Assembly: GCA_023548195.1 (NCBI GenBank)
Contig: JAJHZJ010000014.1
Coordinates: 15,104,718 to 15,168,717, forward strand
From: Bettongia penicillata ogilbyi
Taxonomy: Eukaryota > Chordata > Mammalia > Diprotodontia > Potoroidae
Direction: 5' to 3'
Length of the DNA: 64,000 nucleotides
The notes under the pieces were generated by a model. That model was not told the origin of the DNA. It made no database searches and saw only the letters and a program-made list of their open reading frames with translations. A program made the position numbers and the translations under genes. Below, one piece after another: positions 50,890 to 61,591 of the stretch. Numbering within the stretch: position 1 is the first letter of the stretch; each line of letters starts with the position of its first letter.

Positions 50890-51030
50890 CTTTTACATGT
50901 GTTACATATAATATACGTATCATATATGCGTGTTTTGCATATGTATTATATGCATAAATTTATACAATGCATATTATATGATATATATACATATATTTGT
51001 ATATGCATGTATTACACATATATTAAAGCA
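50890..51030. repeat. AT-rich simple repeat (TATG/CATA)
   Basis: Imperfect atatgcat, atatatac and tgtatatg repeats that would fold on themselves. Confidence 0.8.
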
Positions 51031-51179
51031 AGCAGTTTTAAATTAAGATTTATGGTTTCAAAGAGAATCCTATTTTTGTGTTTTGCTGAGTATATGGAAA
51101 CACTTGGGATTTTTTTTCAGGGGTTGTTTAGAGCATATGTTCAGGATTCAAAAACTAAATTAAAGATGATAGGAAAGTA

Positions 51180-53195
51180 GATTGATAAAGTTTTCATAAC
51201 TAAACTGGTAGTGTGATTACTGAAATAAAGAAATTGTGTATTGGAGGGAAAGATAGGTGAAATGGAGGAAAGTGAGTGAACCTTACTCTTATTGGAATTG
51301 GCTCAAAGAAGGAATAATGTACACACTCACTTGGATGTAGAAATCTTTTCTTGCCATACAAGAAAGTATCAGGGAAGGAGGAGAAGAGAACATTGGAGCG
51401 GTGCAGGGCTGATAAAAGGGAGGGCAGATTGGGGAAAGTAAAAGTTAGAAGCAAAATACTTTTGAGAATAGACAGGGTAAAAGGAGAGAGAATAGGATAA
51501 AGAGGGGGCAAATAGGATGGAGGGGAATTTATTGGGAAAAATTTTTATAGCAAGTTTCTCTGATAAAGACTTCATTTCTCAAATATATAGAAAACTTGTC
51601 AAATTTAAAGAAATAAGAGCCATTTCTCGGTTGATAAGTGTTCAAAGGATATGAATAGACAGTTTTCAGATGAAGAAATCAAAGTTATTGTCAACCCTGA
51701 TAACAAATAACCAAAGACCAAAGCAGCTCTGCAACTGCTCTTAACTCTTAAAAAAAAAAAACCCAGAGAGCTCACACAGGTTATCAAAACCACAGATAAA
51801 TCTAAAAATAAAATAAAACAAAATAAAATGAAAGCTAACAGTGTTATGAGCAAAAAGCTTTCTTTGTTTCATTGAAGGAGGAAAGCTAGACACATGCCAG
51901 GGCCCCCTCTAGTAGGAGACCCACTTTAGTGTGAGGAACTCTCAATACTTATACTAAGGGCAACAGAGTGAAGTGTAGACCTGACAATGAAAAGTAACAG
52001 TAACAGAGACAAGTTTGATTCACAGCAGGACTTCATGACCAGAACATGAGTACTATAGGTGCTTGTCTGAGCTCAGAGTCCACCTGGTATTTGTGTGAAA
52101 CAATTCTGGGATTTTACTATGGCTGAGATCATCCAGAGGGTGAATCTCAAAGGTTTGTCGTTATGTCAAGCTCAGGATACAGCTTACTTGCTCGACTTTA
52201 GCTCTTAAAAACAGGATGGCTCCTAACAGTAAAAAGAGAGGAGTAAAAAGGGAGGGCATGGTCTTGGCATGGGGATCCTGTTATTATATATTGTTATATG
52301 AAAAAATGCTCTAAATCATTATTGATGAGAGAAATGCAAATGAAAACAACTCTGACCTATCACCATATACTTAATCAGATTGAATAATATGACAGAAAAA
52401 GAAAATAGGAAAAGTTGGAGGGAATTGGGAAAATTAAAACACTAATGGCTTGTTGGTGAAATTATATACTGATTCAGCTTTTCTGGAGAGCAATTTGGTA
52501 CTATGCCCAAAGGATAATAAAAGTATACCTACCATTTGACCCAGCATCCCAGTGAGATAAAAAACCAAATAAAAAACCAAAAATACGTACAAAAATATTT
52601 ATAGCAGCTCTTCTAGTGGTGGCAAAGAATTGGAAATCAAGAGGATGCCCATCAATTGGGTAATGGCTGAATAAACTGTTGTATGTAATTGTGATGGAAT
52701 AGTATTGATCTATAAGAAATGAGAAGCAGGATGCTCTGAGAAAAACATGGAAAGACTTACATGAAATGATGCAAAATGAAATGAGGAGAACTAGGGGAAC
52801 ATTGTACACAGTAATAGCAATATTGTATAATGATCTACTGTAAATAACTTAGCTATTCTCAGCAATATGATGGTGCAAGACAATTCTGTAGGGCTTATGA
52901 TGAAATGTGCTGTCCATCTCCAGAGAAAGAACTGATAAAGCCTAAATACAGACTGAAGATATTTTTTCTTTTTTTTTTTGTCTGTATTTGTTTCACGGCA
53001 AAACTTACATGGAAATGTGTTTTGTATGACTCCACATGTACAACTTATGTCAAACTGCTTGCCTTCTCAATGGATAGGGGGGATGATGAGAGAGGGAAGG
53101 AGAGAATTTGTAACTCAAAATCTTAAAAAAAGAATGTTTAAATTGTTTTTGTAATATAATTGGGGGAAAATAAAATTAAAAAATAAAAAAGAATT
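51180..53195 (+). mobile_element. L1 fragment split by an LTR-like element
   Basis: L1 spacer and ORF2 pieces run to about 51690 (ggatatgaatagacagtttt). ORF2 resumes near 52285 (gaaaaaatgctctaaatc) and continues to the 3' end at 53195 (tatttatagcagctcttc, gaacattgtacacagtaa). A hexamer gttatt occurs on both sides of the insertion. Confidence 0.82.
51695..52228 (-). repeat. Solo LTR-like element, copy 2
   Basis: Read antisense it opens tgttaggagccatcctg at 52228 and shares the next blocks with 42070-42480 (agctaaagtc, cctgagcttgacataac). It ends near gttatttgttatcaggg. It is inserted in L1 ORF2. Confidence 0.55.
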
Positions 53196-53404
53196 TAAGG
53201 ACACTTTGCATTGTTTATAGATTTACAGCAGGAGACGTAGGGAAAGAAAACAAAGATTCTTGAATGATAGATGACTGCTAGAATGAGAATCAGAGCACAA
53301 TGCAATGGATTAGCTTTAAATGGATTAGTCAACAGCAGAGGAATTTCTTCATTAGATGGAAGGAAAGAGAGTAATCAGGCTGGTATAAAAGGAAATAAGA
53401 AAGG

Positions 53405-53615
53405 ACGATCAGTGGTGTCAAACTCAAACAGAAATGGGGGCTACTAAAACAACCGTAAGAATCCCTGCAGGCCACATTTTGACTAAGAAAATCACAACAT
53501 TCTCTATGTATGTATTTTTATTTATTTTATTAATTATTCCTCATTACATTTTAATCTGGCTTGGGCCACCTGAGAGTGTTGTGGTCAATAGGCCACGTGT
53601 TTGACAGAAATCATC
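53405..53615 (+). mobile_element. hAT-type MITE
   Basis: The left end is cagtggtgtcaaactcaa and the right end is acgtgtttgacag, roughly inverted. The middle has ttaatctggcttgggcc, as in common mammalian hAT MITEs. Confidence 0.7.
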
Positions 53616-53729
53616 TTCAAACCTTGGGGTGAAGTATACAATTGGTGGCAAGAGGCAAAATGATAAGATTTGGAATAGCTGTGTATGAGCAGCTGAAGTT
53701 ATGGTCCATGATTTTGTAATGGATGAAAA

Positions 53730-54420
53730 TAACTTTACTGCAAATTTATGTAGTGATTTTCAACAGCATAGACAAATGAAAACTCTCAAAGACAGAGTTT
53801 CTGAGTAATTAATAGTCAATTTATTAATCAGGCTAGCTTGTAATCAATAAGTTGATGGTCAGTGGTTTCTCTCAGTAAACAAATATGCCAAGAGAGACCC
53901 TGAAATGACTCAAATCCCATCTGAAAGGGAATTCCCTTGACAAGTGAAGATCAATCCTAATTGGTGGACATTTAATGAAAAAGTGGGCTAAAAGTCTTCG
54001 CCTAGTCCTCGTAAGAATGTGGCTTGATCATGAGACTCAGCAACCTCAAGGCATCTGGGTAGGGAAGTTATCTTCATCCTGATCTTTCTAGCTAGTTTTC
54101 TCCTTCATGAGCTAAGCTCTAATGGAGGAGATCAAAGACAAAGGGTTCCTCCTCCAGGCACAAGTTTGCCCAGACTGGATTCTGACTGTACTCTAAACAG
54201 AAATTAAATCTCCTAGTTGGGTGGAGTCCACCCAAAATTAGCTAGCATGTTTCTTAAGGGTTAGGAGCAATTTCTTTACTCAGCCATGCCTTTCAAAGAC
54301 TAACTGACTTTTAATGGAGTTGGGCTTTAACAGAAAATAGAAGGGAAAAGGATAGATCACAAATTAATAATTAGTCATTAATATAATAGTATAATATTAA
54401 TTTTTCTCAGCAGCCAGGAA
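53730..54420 (-). repeat. Probable ERV LTR
   Basis: On the minus strand an AATAAA (ctgattaataaattgac) follows a promoter-sized region and precedes a short U5-like end (tttgagagttttcatttg). Exact ends are not defined. It is non-coding. Confidence 0.4.
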
Positions 54421-54698
54421 GCAAGAACAAAAAAATATGGTGAGGGTTACCCAGGGGTGAGGATTCATGCTTAAGGAACGGTGCAAGGTCAGTGGGTCAA
54501 AGGATTCCTTTCAAGGAACTAATGATATCTAATCTGGAAAACCCTCAGGGAGAATATAATAGTCGTTTTCTAATACTTGAAAGACCTGAATATGTAAAGG
54601 AATAATTTGCCTTTTTCTGTCTGACTCTCTAAGGAAGAACCTGGAACAATGGGCAGAAGTTGTAAATTTAAGTTTAATTCAATGAAACCCCACACCCA

Positions 54699-55301
54699 TG
54701 TTGAGGTTTAGGGGTTCTGGGACCCCCAAAAAAGGAACACATTGGGTCCTGCCTGAATGGATTCGACTCAAGCCTTCTTTTAGCCAAAGAAAAACAAAGT
54801 TTATTAAAGATCAGCTATATTGGGTAGACTCTTAAGGAATCTGAGCATTTGTAAGCAGATTAGATAGTATCTGAGCCCCTGTGACACCTGTATTGACAAT
54901 GAAGAATGAATCTGAACACCTTCATGGAGGCAAGATGGATCTTATAAACAGAAAGACTGTGGGAGGGATTTAGGGGTGACCAAGTAGTTTGGGGTGGCTG
55001 GAGGAGGGGTCCAGGGAGGATCTTGATGGGAGTGGCTAGTAGGCTGGGGTGATTACAGGTCAAATCTAGGGAAGATCTCGATGGGAATGGGGTGACTTGA
55101 GGTCAGACACCAGGAACCAAGAGAATGGGGTTTTAGATAGAATCAAAGGTGGGAAGTAGCTGGAGGCAATCTGGAAGTAATAGAGATTTGGGAATAGGGA
55201 TAATAAAAACCTGATAGCCTCAGGTAAATGCCAGATCAAGTGGGAAGATTCAAAGAGAGTTCAAGGGGGTTCTGAGAGCTTATACCCCATCAACCCCAAC
55301 A
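54699..55301 (-). repeat. Solo ERV LTR
   Basis: About 600 bp bounded by tgttg/caaca inverted ends (TG...CA). Read antisense it begins tgttggggttgatggggt, has AATAAA in ctttaataaactttg, then a U5-like end through gggggtcccagaacccc to cctcaaca. This is a class I-type LTR layout. No direct target duplication is visible at the exact ends, although aatttaag occurs at 54665-54672 and just after the LTR. Confidence 0.75.
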
Positions 55302-55624
55302 ATTTAAGCTGTCTAAAAATAGAAGGCTGACTAGAGAGTAGGTGAGTTCTCTCTCCTTAAGAGTCTTCAAGCAGAGGTTGTACATTTGTTGGGTATTTAT
55401 TTTTCATATGGTTTGGAGAAGTTTATTATTGAGGTATATTTCAACTTTCAAATTCTGTGATTCTATCAGTAGCGAAATGGGTTGTGAAACATTAAGGTGA
55501 TTACTCATTCATTAGGTAAGGATGTATATAAGTAAATCCAGACTCTAGCACTGAACTGGGAGAATGGGGGGGATCAAGGGAATGAAAGTCATAAGAGGTT
55601 AAAGAGTAGGTTTAAAAGTTTGCA

Positions 55625-56172
55625 AGAGTTGCGTTTGTCCTTTGTTCTTGAAGAGGATCATGACATTAGGGAAATGATGACATGAGTTGCAGTTGACTTA
55701 GATTTGAGTGAGAGAGGGCTGTGCAAAGTCATTAGTTTCACTTTCTCCTCCAAGGCCATCTGGGTTCAGTGGCCAGATATTCATCAGGAGAACTGGAGAT
55801 GGCCCCAAGTTGCAATGGGAGACTCTGACCCTTTTAGCGATGGTCTTATTTTTTTTTTTTTTTTAATCAAAGGGTCCATCCCTTGAGCAACTACTTAAAG
55901 AGGCCTATATACTGAATGGGTGTTATCTCACTCAAAGTGAGAACCTGAAAAGACTTTAGTCAAAAAGGGCCATGGTCTCCCATTCCATCCTGGCCATCTT
56001 CAGTCATCCTGATGAATATCTGGCCACTGGATCCAGATGGCCCTGGAGGAAAAAGTGAGGCTGGTGACCTTGCACAGCTCTCCCTCACTCAAATCCAAAT
56101 CAACTACAAGTGATATCATCATCTCCCTGAAGTCATGGTCCTTTTCAAGAATGAAGGACAAACACAACCTGT
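55625..56172. repeat. Long inverted repeat made of two SINE-tail modules
   Basis: The left arm (about 55629-55850: tttgtcctttgttcttgaag, cagtggccagatattcatca) is repeated inverted in the right arm (about 55950-56170). The ~100-bp spacer contains a T-run at 55850-55864 and the block atcccttgagcaactactt. The arms are long and similar enough to fold into a hairpin if transcribed. Confidence 0.85.
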
Positions 56173-56640
56173 GAGTGAGTAGCAGATCCCCTCTCTTCTC
56201 TCCCCTCCCCTCCCCTGTCCTCTCCTCTCTTCTTCCCTCCCTTCCCCTACTCTCTCCTCCTCTTCTCTCTTCTTTTCACTCTTCCTTCTCCTTAGCTGAG
56301 AGTATTCTGCCCAAAGGGAGGTAAATTTTGATGGTCAAAAGCTACCTAGTTAACTTGGAGTTTACTGGCTGGATTTTTCTCAAAGATTAAGCTTTAAACC
56401 CAGTTCACTCTGGAGCTCATAGATTGGGCGGGCAATAGGTCCTTGCCCTCCTAGCACAGAGTGAATATAAATACCAAATAGTAACTATTTCTCTTTTACC
56501 CAGGAACACTTAGGATCTTCCCCTTCCAGTTTAAATTTTTTTTTTTATGAAAGGGGGCATCCCTTGAGTAACTACTTAAAGTTCACGGAATAGGCATTAT
56601 CTCACTCAAAGTGAGAACCTGTAAGAGTAGGGTATGTAGA
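56170..56640 (+). repeat. LTR-like sequence related to the 588-bp unit
   Basis: It shares blocks with the antisense of 44150-44480 (aagggaggtaaatttt, agttaac, tttactggctgg, tagtaactatttctc). A C/T-rich run is at 56187-56300. It ends with a second copy of the spacer block (atcccttgagtaactactt) at about 56550-56630. Confidence 0.6.
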
Positions 56641-57990
56641 AAGATAAGAGGCAGTGGCTGGGTGAAAGAAATTTTAAGTTCTGGATCTTGGAGCTAGTTC
56701 AGTTCTGAGTTGTGATGCCATGGTTTATTTGATGAGAAGAGGAGAAAAAAGTTCTTGGATTTGAGAAGTTTGAGGAATTCGGAGGTCAAGTTGATAAGTG
56801 GACCGTTAACATGAACATTGAAGTTCCTGAGGAAAATTGCAAGGGAAAAGTGTAGAGGAAGACTGTGAACAATGAACTTTAAAAACTTGAGAAAATGGCT
56901 AATTTGGAGAATAGATGACAGCAACAAGTATGGGAGGACTGCTCCAGGTGTACTGAAGGACTCTTTAAAGAGCAATGATCCTTGAAGTAAAATGGGAAGC
57001 CCCAATTAGGAAACAGGTAATATACCTCACTGGTACAGAATAGATCTTGAATGGCTAGTAAAGAAGAAAATGAAGAAGATGGATATCTTCCCCTCCTTTA
57101 CTTCCCTTAAATTCTAGCAATGCCAAGGCTGAAACTCCGAGCATAGAAAATGCAAAAAATGTCTATGGACTCTACGAAATGCAACTTTTATACAGGTAGG
57201 ACTGGGCAGATGACCTAATGTCTAATGTTAAATGTTTAAGAATGGCTAGATGAGGGCAAACATATCTTCAAATGAGAAGGATGAGAGCTATAACCTAGAA
57301 TGATTGACATAAGCAAGTGGAAATAAATTTGAAATGGAAACAAATCCTCCCCTTTGAATTACATTATGATAGTACATTTTTCCACTTGATTCCTGAATAT
57401 CTAGTTTACTAAACTTAAAAGTACATATACTATCAGACCTTATTCATAATGATCTTGGATTTATTTTTCTTCTAATTTTAGAAAACACTTTTTACAGTTG
57501 GCTTGAAGGTAACTGAAGATTTTTTAAAAAACAAAGTAGAATTTTGATTTCTCGTAATCAACACCATAAAGAATGTTATATTTCAACAAATTTCACATAT
57601 GAAATTTCCATTTTCCAATTACAAAGAAATTTAGGTCTTTGTGTAGAAAAAAAGAGCTTTCTACAAACTTCTATCTGGCCTACATTCAAGAATCGATATT
57701 CACCTAAGTGCCACATATCTTTTAAAAGGTATTTGACTCCTGGGAATGAAATGGTGCCATTTTTTTTTTTTTTTTTGGTTTTGAGTATCATTATTTCAAA
57801 TGTGATCATTAGAATGTCTTTAAATTTGTTCCTGAGGGAATTTCATGGTGTCAGAAACATTCCCTACTGCTGTTTTTGCTTTACATACTTGTGGACAAGC
57901 TTGACTATAGCTACTTTATTCATGCATATGTTTAATCTACACTGAAAATTCAAAGTAGAGCATTAATAAACTGAATACTTATGATAGTAA
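56640..57990. other. Mostly unrecognised intergenic sequence
   Basis: No gene is seen. A T-run is at 57761-57778. The open frames at 56694-57005 and 57544-57945 lack family resemblance. Confidence 0.45.
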
Positions 57991-57994
57991 TGAA

Positions 57995-58080
57995 GGCAAT
58001 TGCCAGGCCTGTGATTTCATTGGTGTAGGGAATTCCATGTTGTTGGATACTTATCTGTATTTACGAAGATCAGTATGGTA
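57995..58080 (-). repeat. MIR3-like SINE fragment
   Basis: It contains ccaggcctgtgatttcattg and gtagggaattccatg, as in copies at 14836 and 21185. Confidence 0.5.
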
Positions 58081-58094
58081 AAAATGTAATTTTA

Positions 58095-58345
58095 AAATTT
58101 GTACATTGTTTTAGTCATGTCTGACTCTTTGTGATCCCATTTGGGGTTTTCTTGGCAAAGATACTGGAGTGGTTTGCCATTTCTTTCTCCAGCTCATTTT
58201 ATATATGAGAAAACTAACGTAAACAGGTTTAAGTGACTTACCCAGGTCACACAGTTAGTAAGTGTCTGAGGTCAGATTTGAACTCAGACAGACGAGTCTT
58301 TCTCACTCCAGGCCTGGCACTCTATCCACTGTACCTAGCTGCCTT
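58095..58345 (-). repeat. tRNA-derived marsupial SINE (MAR1-like)
   Basis: Antisense: gactctttgtgatcccattt, ggtttgccatttctttctcc, tcacacagttagtaagtgtc and a head ending tacctagctgcc. Confidence 0.88.
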
Positions 58346-58609
58346 GATAGATTGTTTGGAATTTGATTTTTGTGAATGTGTTCATCAACAAATCTAATTT
58401 GGCCCTTCTGACCTGGTTTGTAAGTCTTTGAATACTTTTCCTTTCAAAGCTGAAATAATGAAGACAAATATATTTAATTAAAACCAGATCATGAAGAGAA
58501 TCAGTGTGGTATGGTGGAGTTTGCCACATCAGTGAGATCACAAGTCAAGTTCATATTCCCTACCCTCAATAATGAAATCAAGGCTGTACTTTTAGGGATC
58601 CTTTCTATA

Positions 58610-61590
58610 TTATATTACCAGAGAATTATGAAAGTATAGCATATAGAAGAAAACTCTGCAGTTGCCCCTTCAACTGCCTTACTACCCAATCTACAACACC
58701 CTGCAGTCAAAACATACTGTCTCTCACACAAAATGTATAAAAACTTACAAAAATAATTCCATTCAACATCAGTAGATGAAATGTACACACTCTTACGGAC
58801 AACATGAAATCCAGTAGACCTGAAATACGAACAGCTCTTGTTGTGAGAGACCTCAATATGTACCATATCCAAATAGCAGCTCTGAGGGAAAGAAAGCTGG
58901 CAAATGAAGGCCAGGCTACTGAATTCAGAGCAATTGTCACTTACTACTAAAGACTTATGTGTCTCATGATTTTCCCATCACTCACACTGTCTTCCAATTA
59001 CCTAAATGCAATACCCTCACAGCAAACACTGACATTTAATTGACTATGTCACTGTAAAGAGAAGAGACATATAGGGCGTGAGAGTGACAAGGCAATGTGT
59101 GAAGCAGAATACTATGCTGATCATAGACTCATCCTTTCCACACTAAATACTCTCATTCAACAAAAGCAGTGGCCACATGGAAAGACTACTAGAAGACCTA
59201 ATATCAACAGATTAGATGATTTCTCTGAGTGGGAAGATTCCTTGATAACTTGGAGGGAAATCAGAGCCAACACACAGTTGGCAACAGTGGAGCAGAAAAG
59301 GGGTGGGCAGCTTTCAGAGATTTGATAGAGAGTGCTGCATTTATTCATCTGGGCCAGAACACTCACAAACATCAAAATTGGTTTGATGAAAATGATGGGG
59401 AAGTTCAGAAGTTGCTAAATGAGTTCTCTACAGGGTTTAACAGCAGGATAGTTCATCATGTCTAATAAGGCAGCATGAAACTCCATCAAAAGTAAAGTGT
59501 AAGGGAAGCTCAGAGAGATGAAGGATTCCTGGCTTAGTAGGAAGGCAGATGAAATTCAGTTTTACACTGACAGCAACAATCCAAAGTGTTTTTATGATGC
59601 CCTGAAGGCTATTTATAGGTCAAAGATCTATGGTGCATCTCAACTACTCAGTGCTGATGGAGCTACATTGATTAGTATGATAAATTAGTATGATTGATAA
59701 AGATATGATCCTGAAGAGATGGACTGAACACTTCCATACTCTTCTCAACCTACCATCCTCAACCACTGCTGTAGCCAGTGACCCTCTAGCTAAACTTCCA
59801 ACTGAAGAAGAGGTTTTGAATGCCATTCAGCTCCTCTCACATGGTAAAGAGCCTGGTGCTGATTTTATTCCAACTGAGATTTACAAGGCAAGGGGTCTGC
59901 TGGTCCTATAAAAACTGACTGAAAATTTTCAGGTTATATGACAAGAGAAGGCTATCCCCCAGGAGTTCAAGGATGTCTCCATTGTCCATCTCTATAACGG
60001 AAAAGGTTATAGGCTATTCTGTAGCAGTCACAGTGGGGTCTCTCTCTTAGTCATTGCCAGCAAGATTCTTGCCAGAGTCCTCCTTGATAGCTTCCTCCTT
60101 CACCTGAAGTATGGTCATTGAGAGCCAATGTGACTTCAGAACAGGCGGAAGAATGATTTGATAGTGTTTGTTGCCCTACAACTGCAGGAGACATGACAGG
60201 AGCAGAACAGAGGTCTGTATATAACGTTTGTAGATCTGACTAGGGCCTTCAATGCTGTCAGTTGTAGGGGTTTGTGGAAAATTATATAAAAATTTGGTTG
60301 CCTGGAGAATTTCAATGGTTTTATACATCAATATTATACATTAATTTCATGATTGCATGCTTGCATTGAGTTCTGGATAATGGATGATGCTCTTGTGCTT
60401 TCTCAGTCACCAATGGAATCCAACAGGACTGGGGGTTTGCTCCTATTCATGATGTGTTCAGCAACATTGTCAGATGCCTTCATCAAAGACAAAAAGAGCA
60501 TCAGGGCCAGCTACTGCACTGATGTTAAATTATTTAACTTGAAAAGGCTACAAGAAAAGACTTAAGTGGAGGAAAAATTGGTGCATGATTTTTTGTTTAC
60601 AGATGATTGTGCACTCAATGTAGCCTCTGAGGCAGAGACACAAGAAAGTATCGATCATTTCATTGCTGCTTGTACTAATTTTGGCCTAATAATTAAGACC
60701 AAGAAAACAGGTTTTCCACCAGCCAGCACCATGCCATACATACATGGAACCACTGGTTACAACAAATGGAGAAATATTGAATGCTATGGATAAATTCACT
60801 TACCTTTGCAGTATACTTTCCAGAGATGTCCACAGAGACGATGAATTTAATGCACACATTGCCAGAACTAGCTCAGTGTTTGGATGACTGAAAGAAAATG
60901 TGGGAGAGTAGAGGTATTAGTCTATCCACCAAACTGAAGGTCTACAGAGTCATTATGCTGAACTCATGGTTGTATGCCTGGGGAACCTAGACAGCATACC
61001 AGTGCCATGTCAGAAAACTAGATCATTTCCATTTGAATTGTCTTAGGAAGAATCTGAAGATCACCTGGTAAGACACTAAGGTCCTTTCTTAAATTGAACT
61101 GCCGAGTATTCAAAGTACTTCAGAGAATACAACTCAAATGGGCTGGCCACATTGTTTGAATGTCCAATGTATGTTTGCCTAAAAGACTATTTTACGGACA
61201 AGTCACACAAGGCAAGTGGTTGCATAGAGGTCCAAAGAAGCAATACAAAAGTATTCTCAACGTGTCTCTGAAGAACTTTACAATTGATTGAGTGACATAG
61301 GAGATACTGGCATAGGAGCCCAGTATGGGATGCCTGCATTGCAGAAGGTGCTATTATCCTCTGTGAACAAAGCATAATTGAAGTAGCTCAAAAGAAATGT
61401 GAAGATTCACAAGTTTAGAGACATTTCCACTCTAAATGTTCATAAGGACTATTTGTGTCCAATCTATGGTAGAACCTTCTGGGGTCATATTAGCTTGATC
61501 AGCCACAGTTGGACACACTATACCTTGACTCCAACACAGTGACATCGTTTTGGTATTCTTAGACAATGAAGGACAGCAACCAACCAACCA
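58610..61590 (+). mobile_element. Degraded near-full-length RTE-clade LINE
   Basis: The endonuclease region is at about 58800-59330 (RTALVVRDLN-like, QIAALRERK). The linker is followed by reverse transcriptase (LLSHGKEPGADFIPTEIYK at 59840-59890, then broken frames). The catalytic FTDDCAL is at 60596-60616 in an open frame of 75 codons, with a C-terminal part to about 61450 and a CAAC-rich tail near 61578-61590. There are many stops and frameshifts, so it is inactive. RTE elements encode one endonuclease/RT protein for target-primed integration. Confidence 0.85.
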
Positions 61591-61591
61591 A

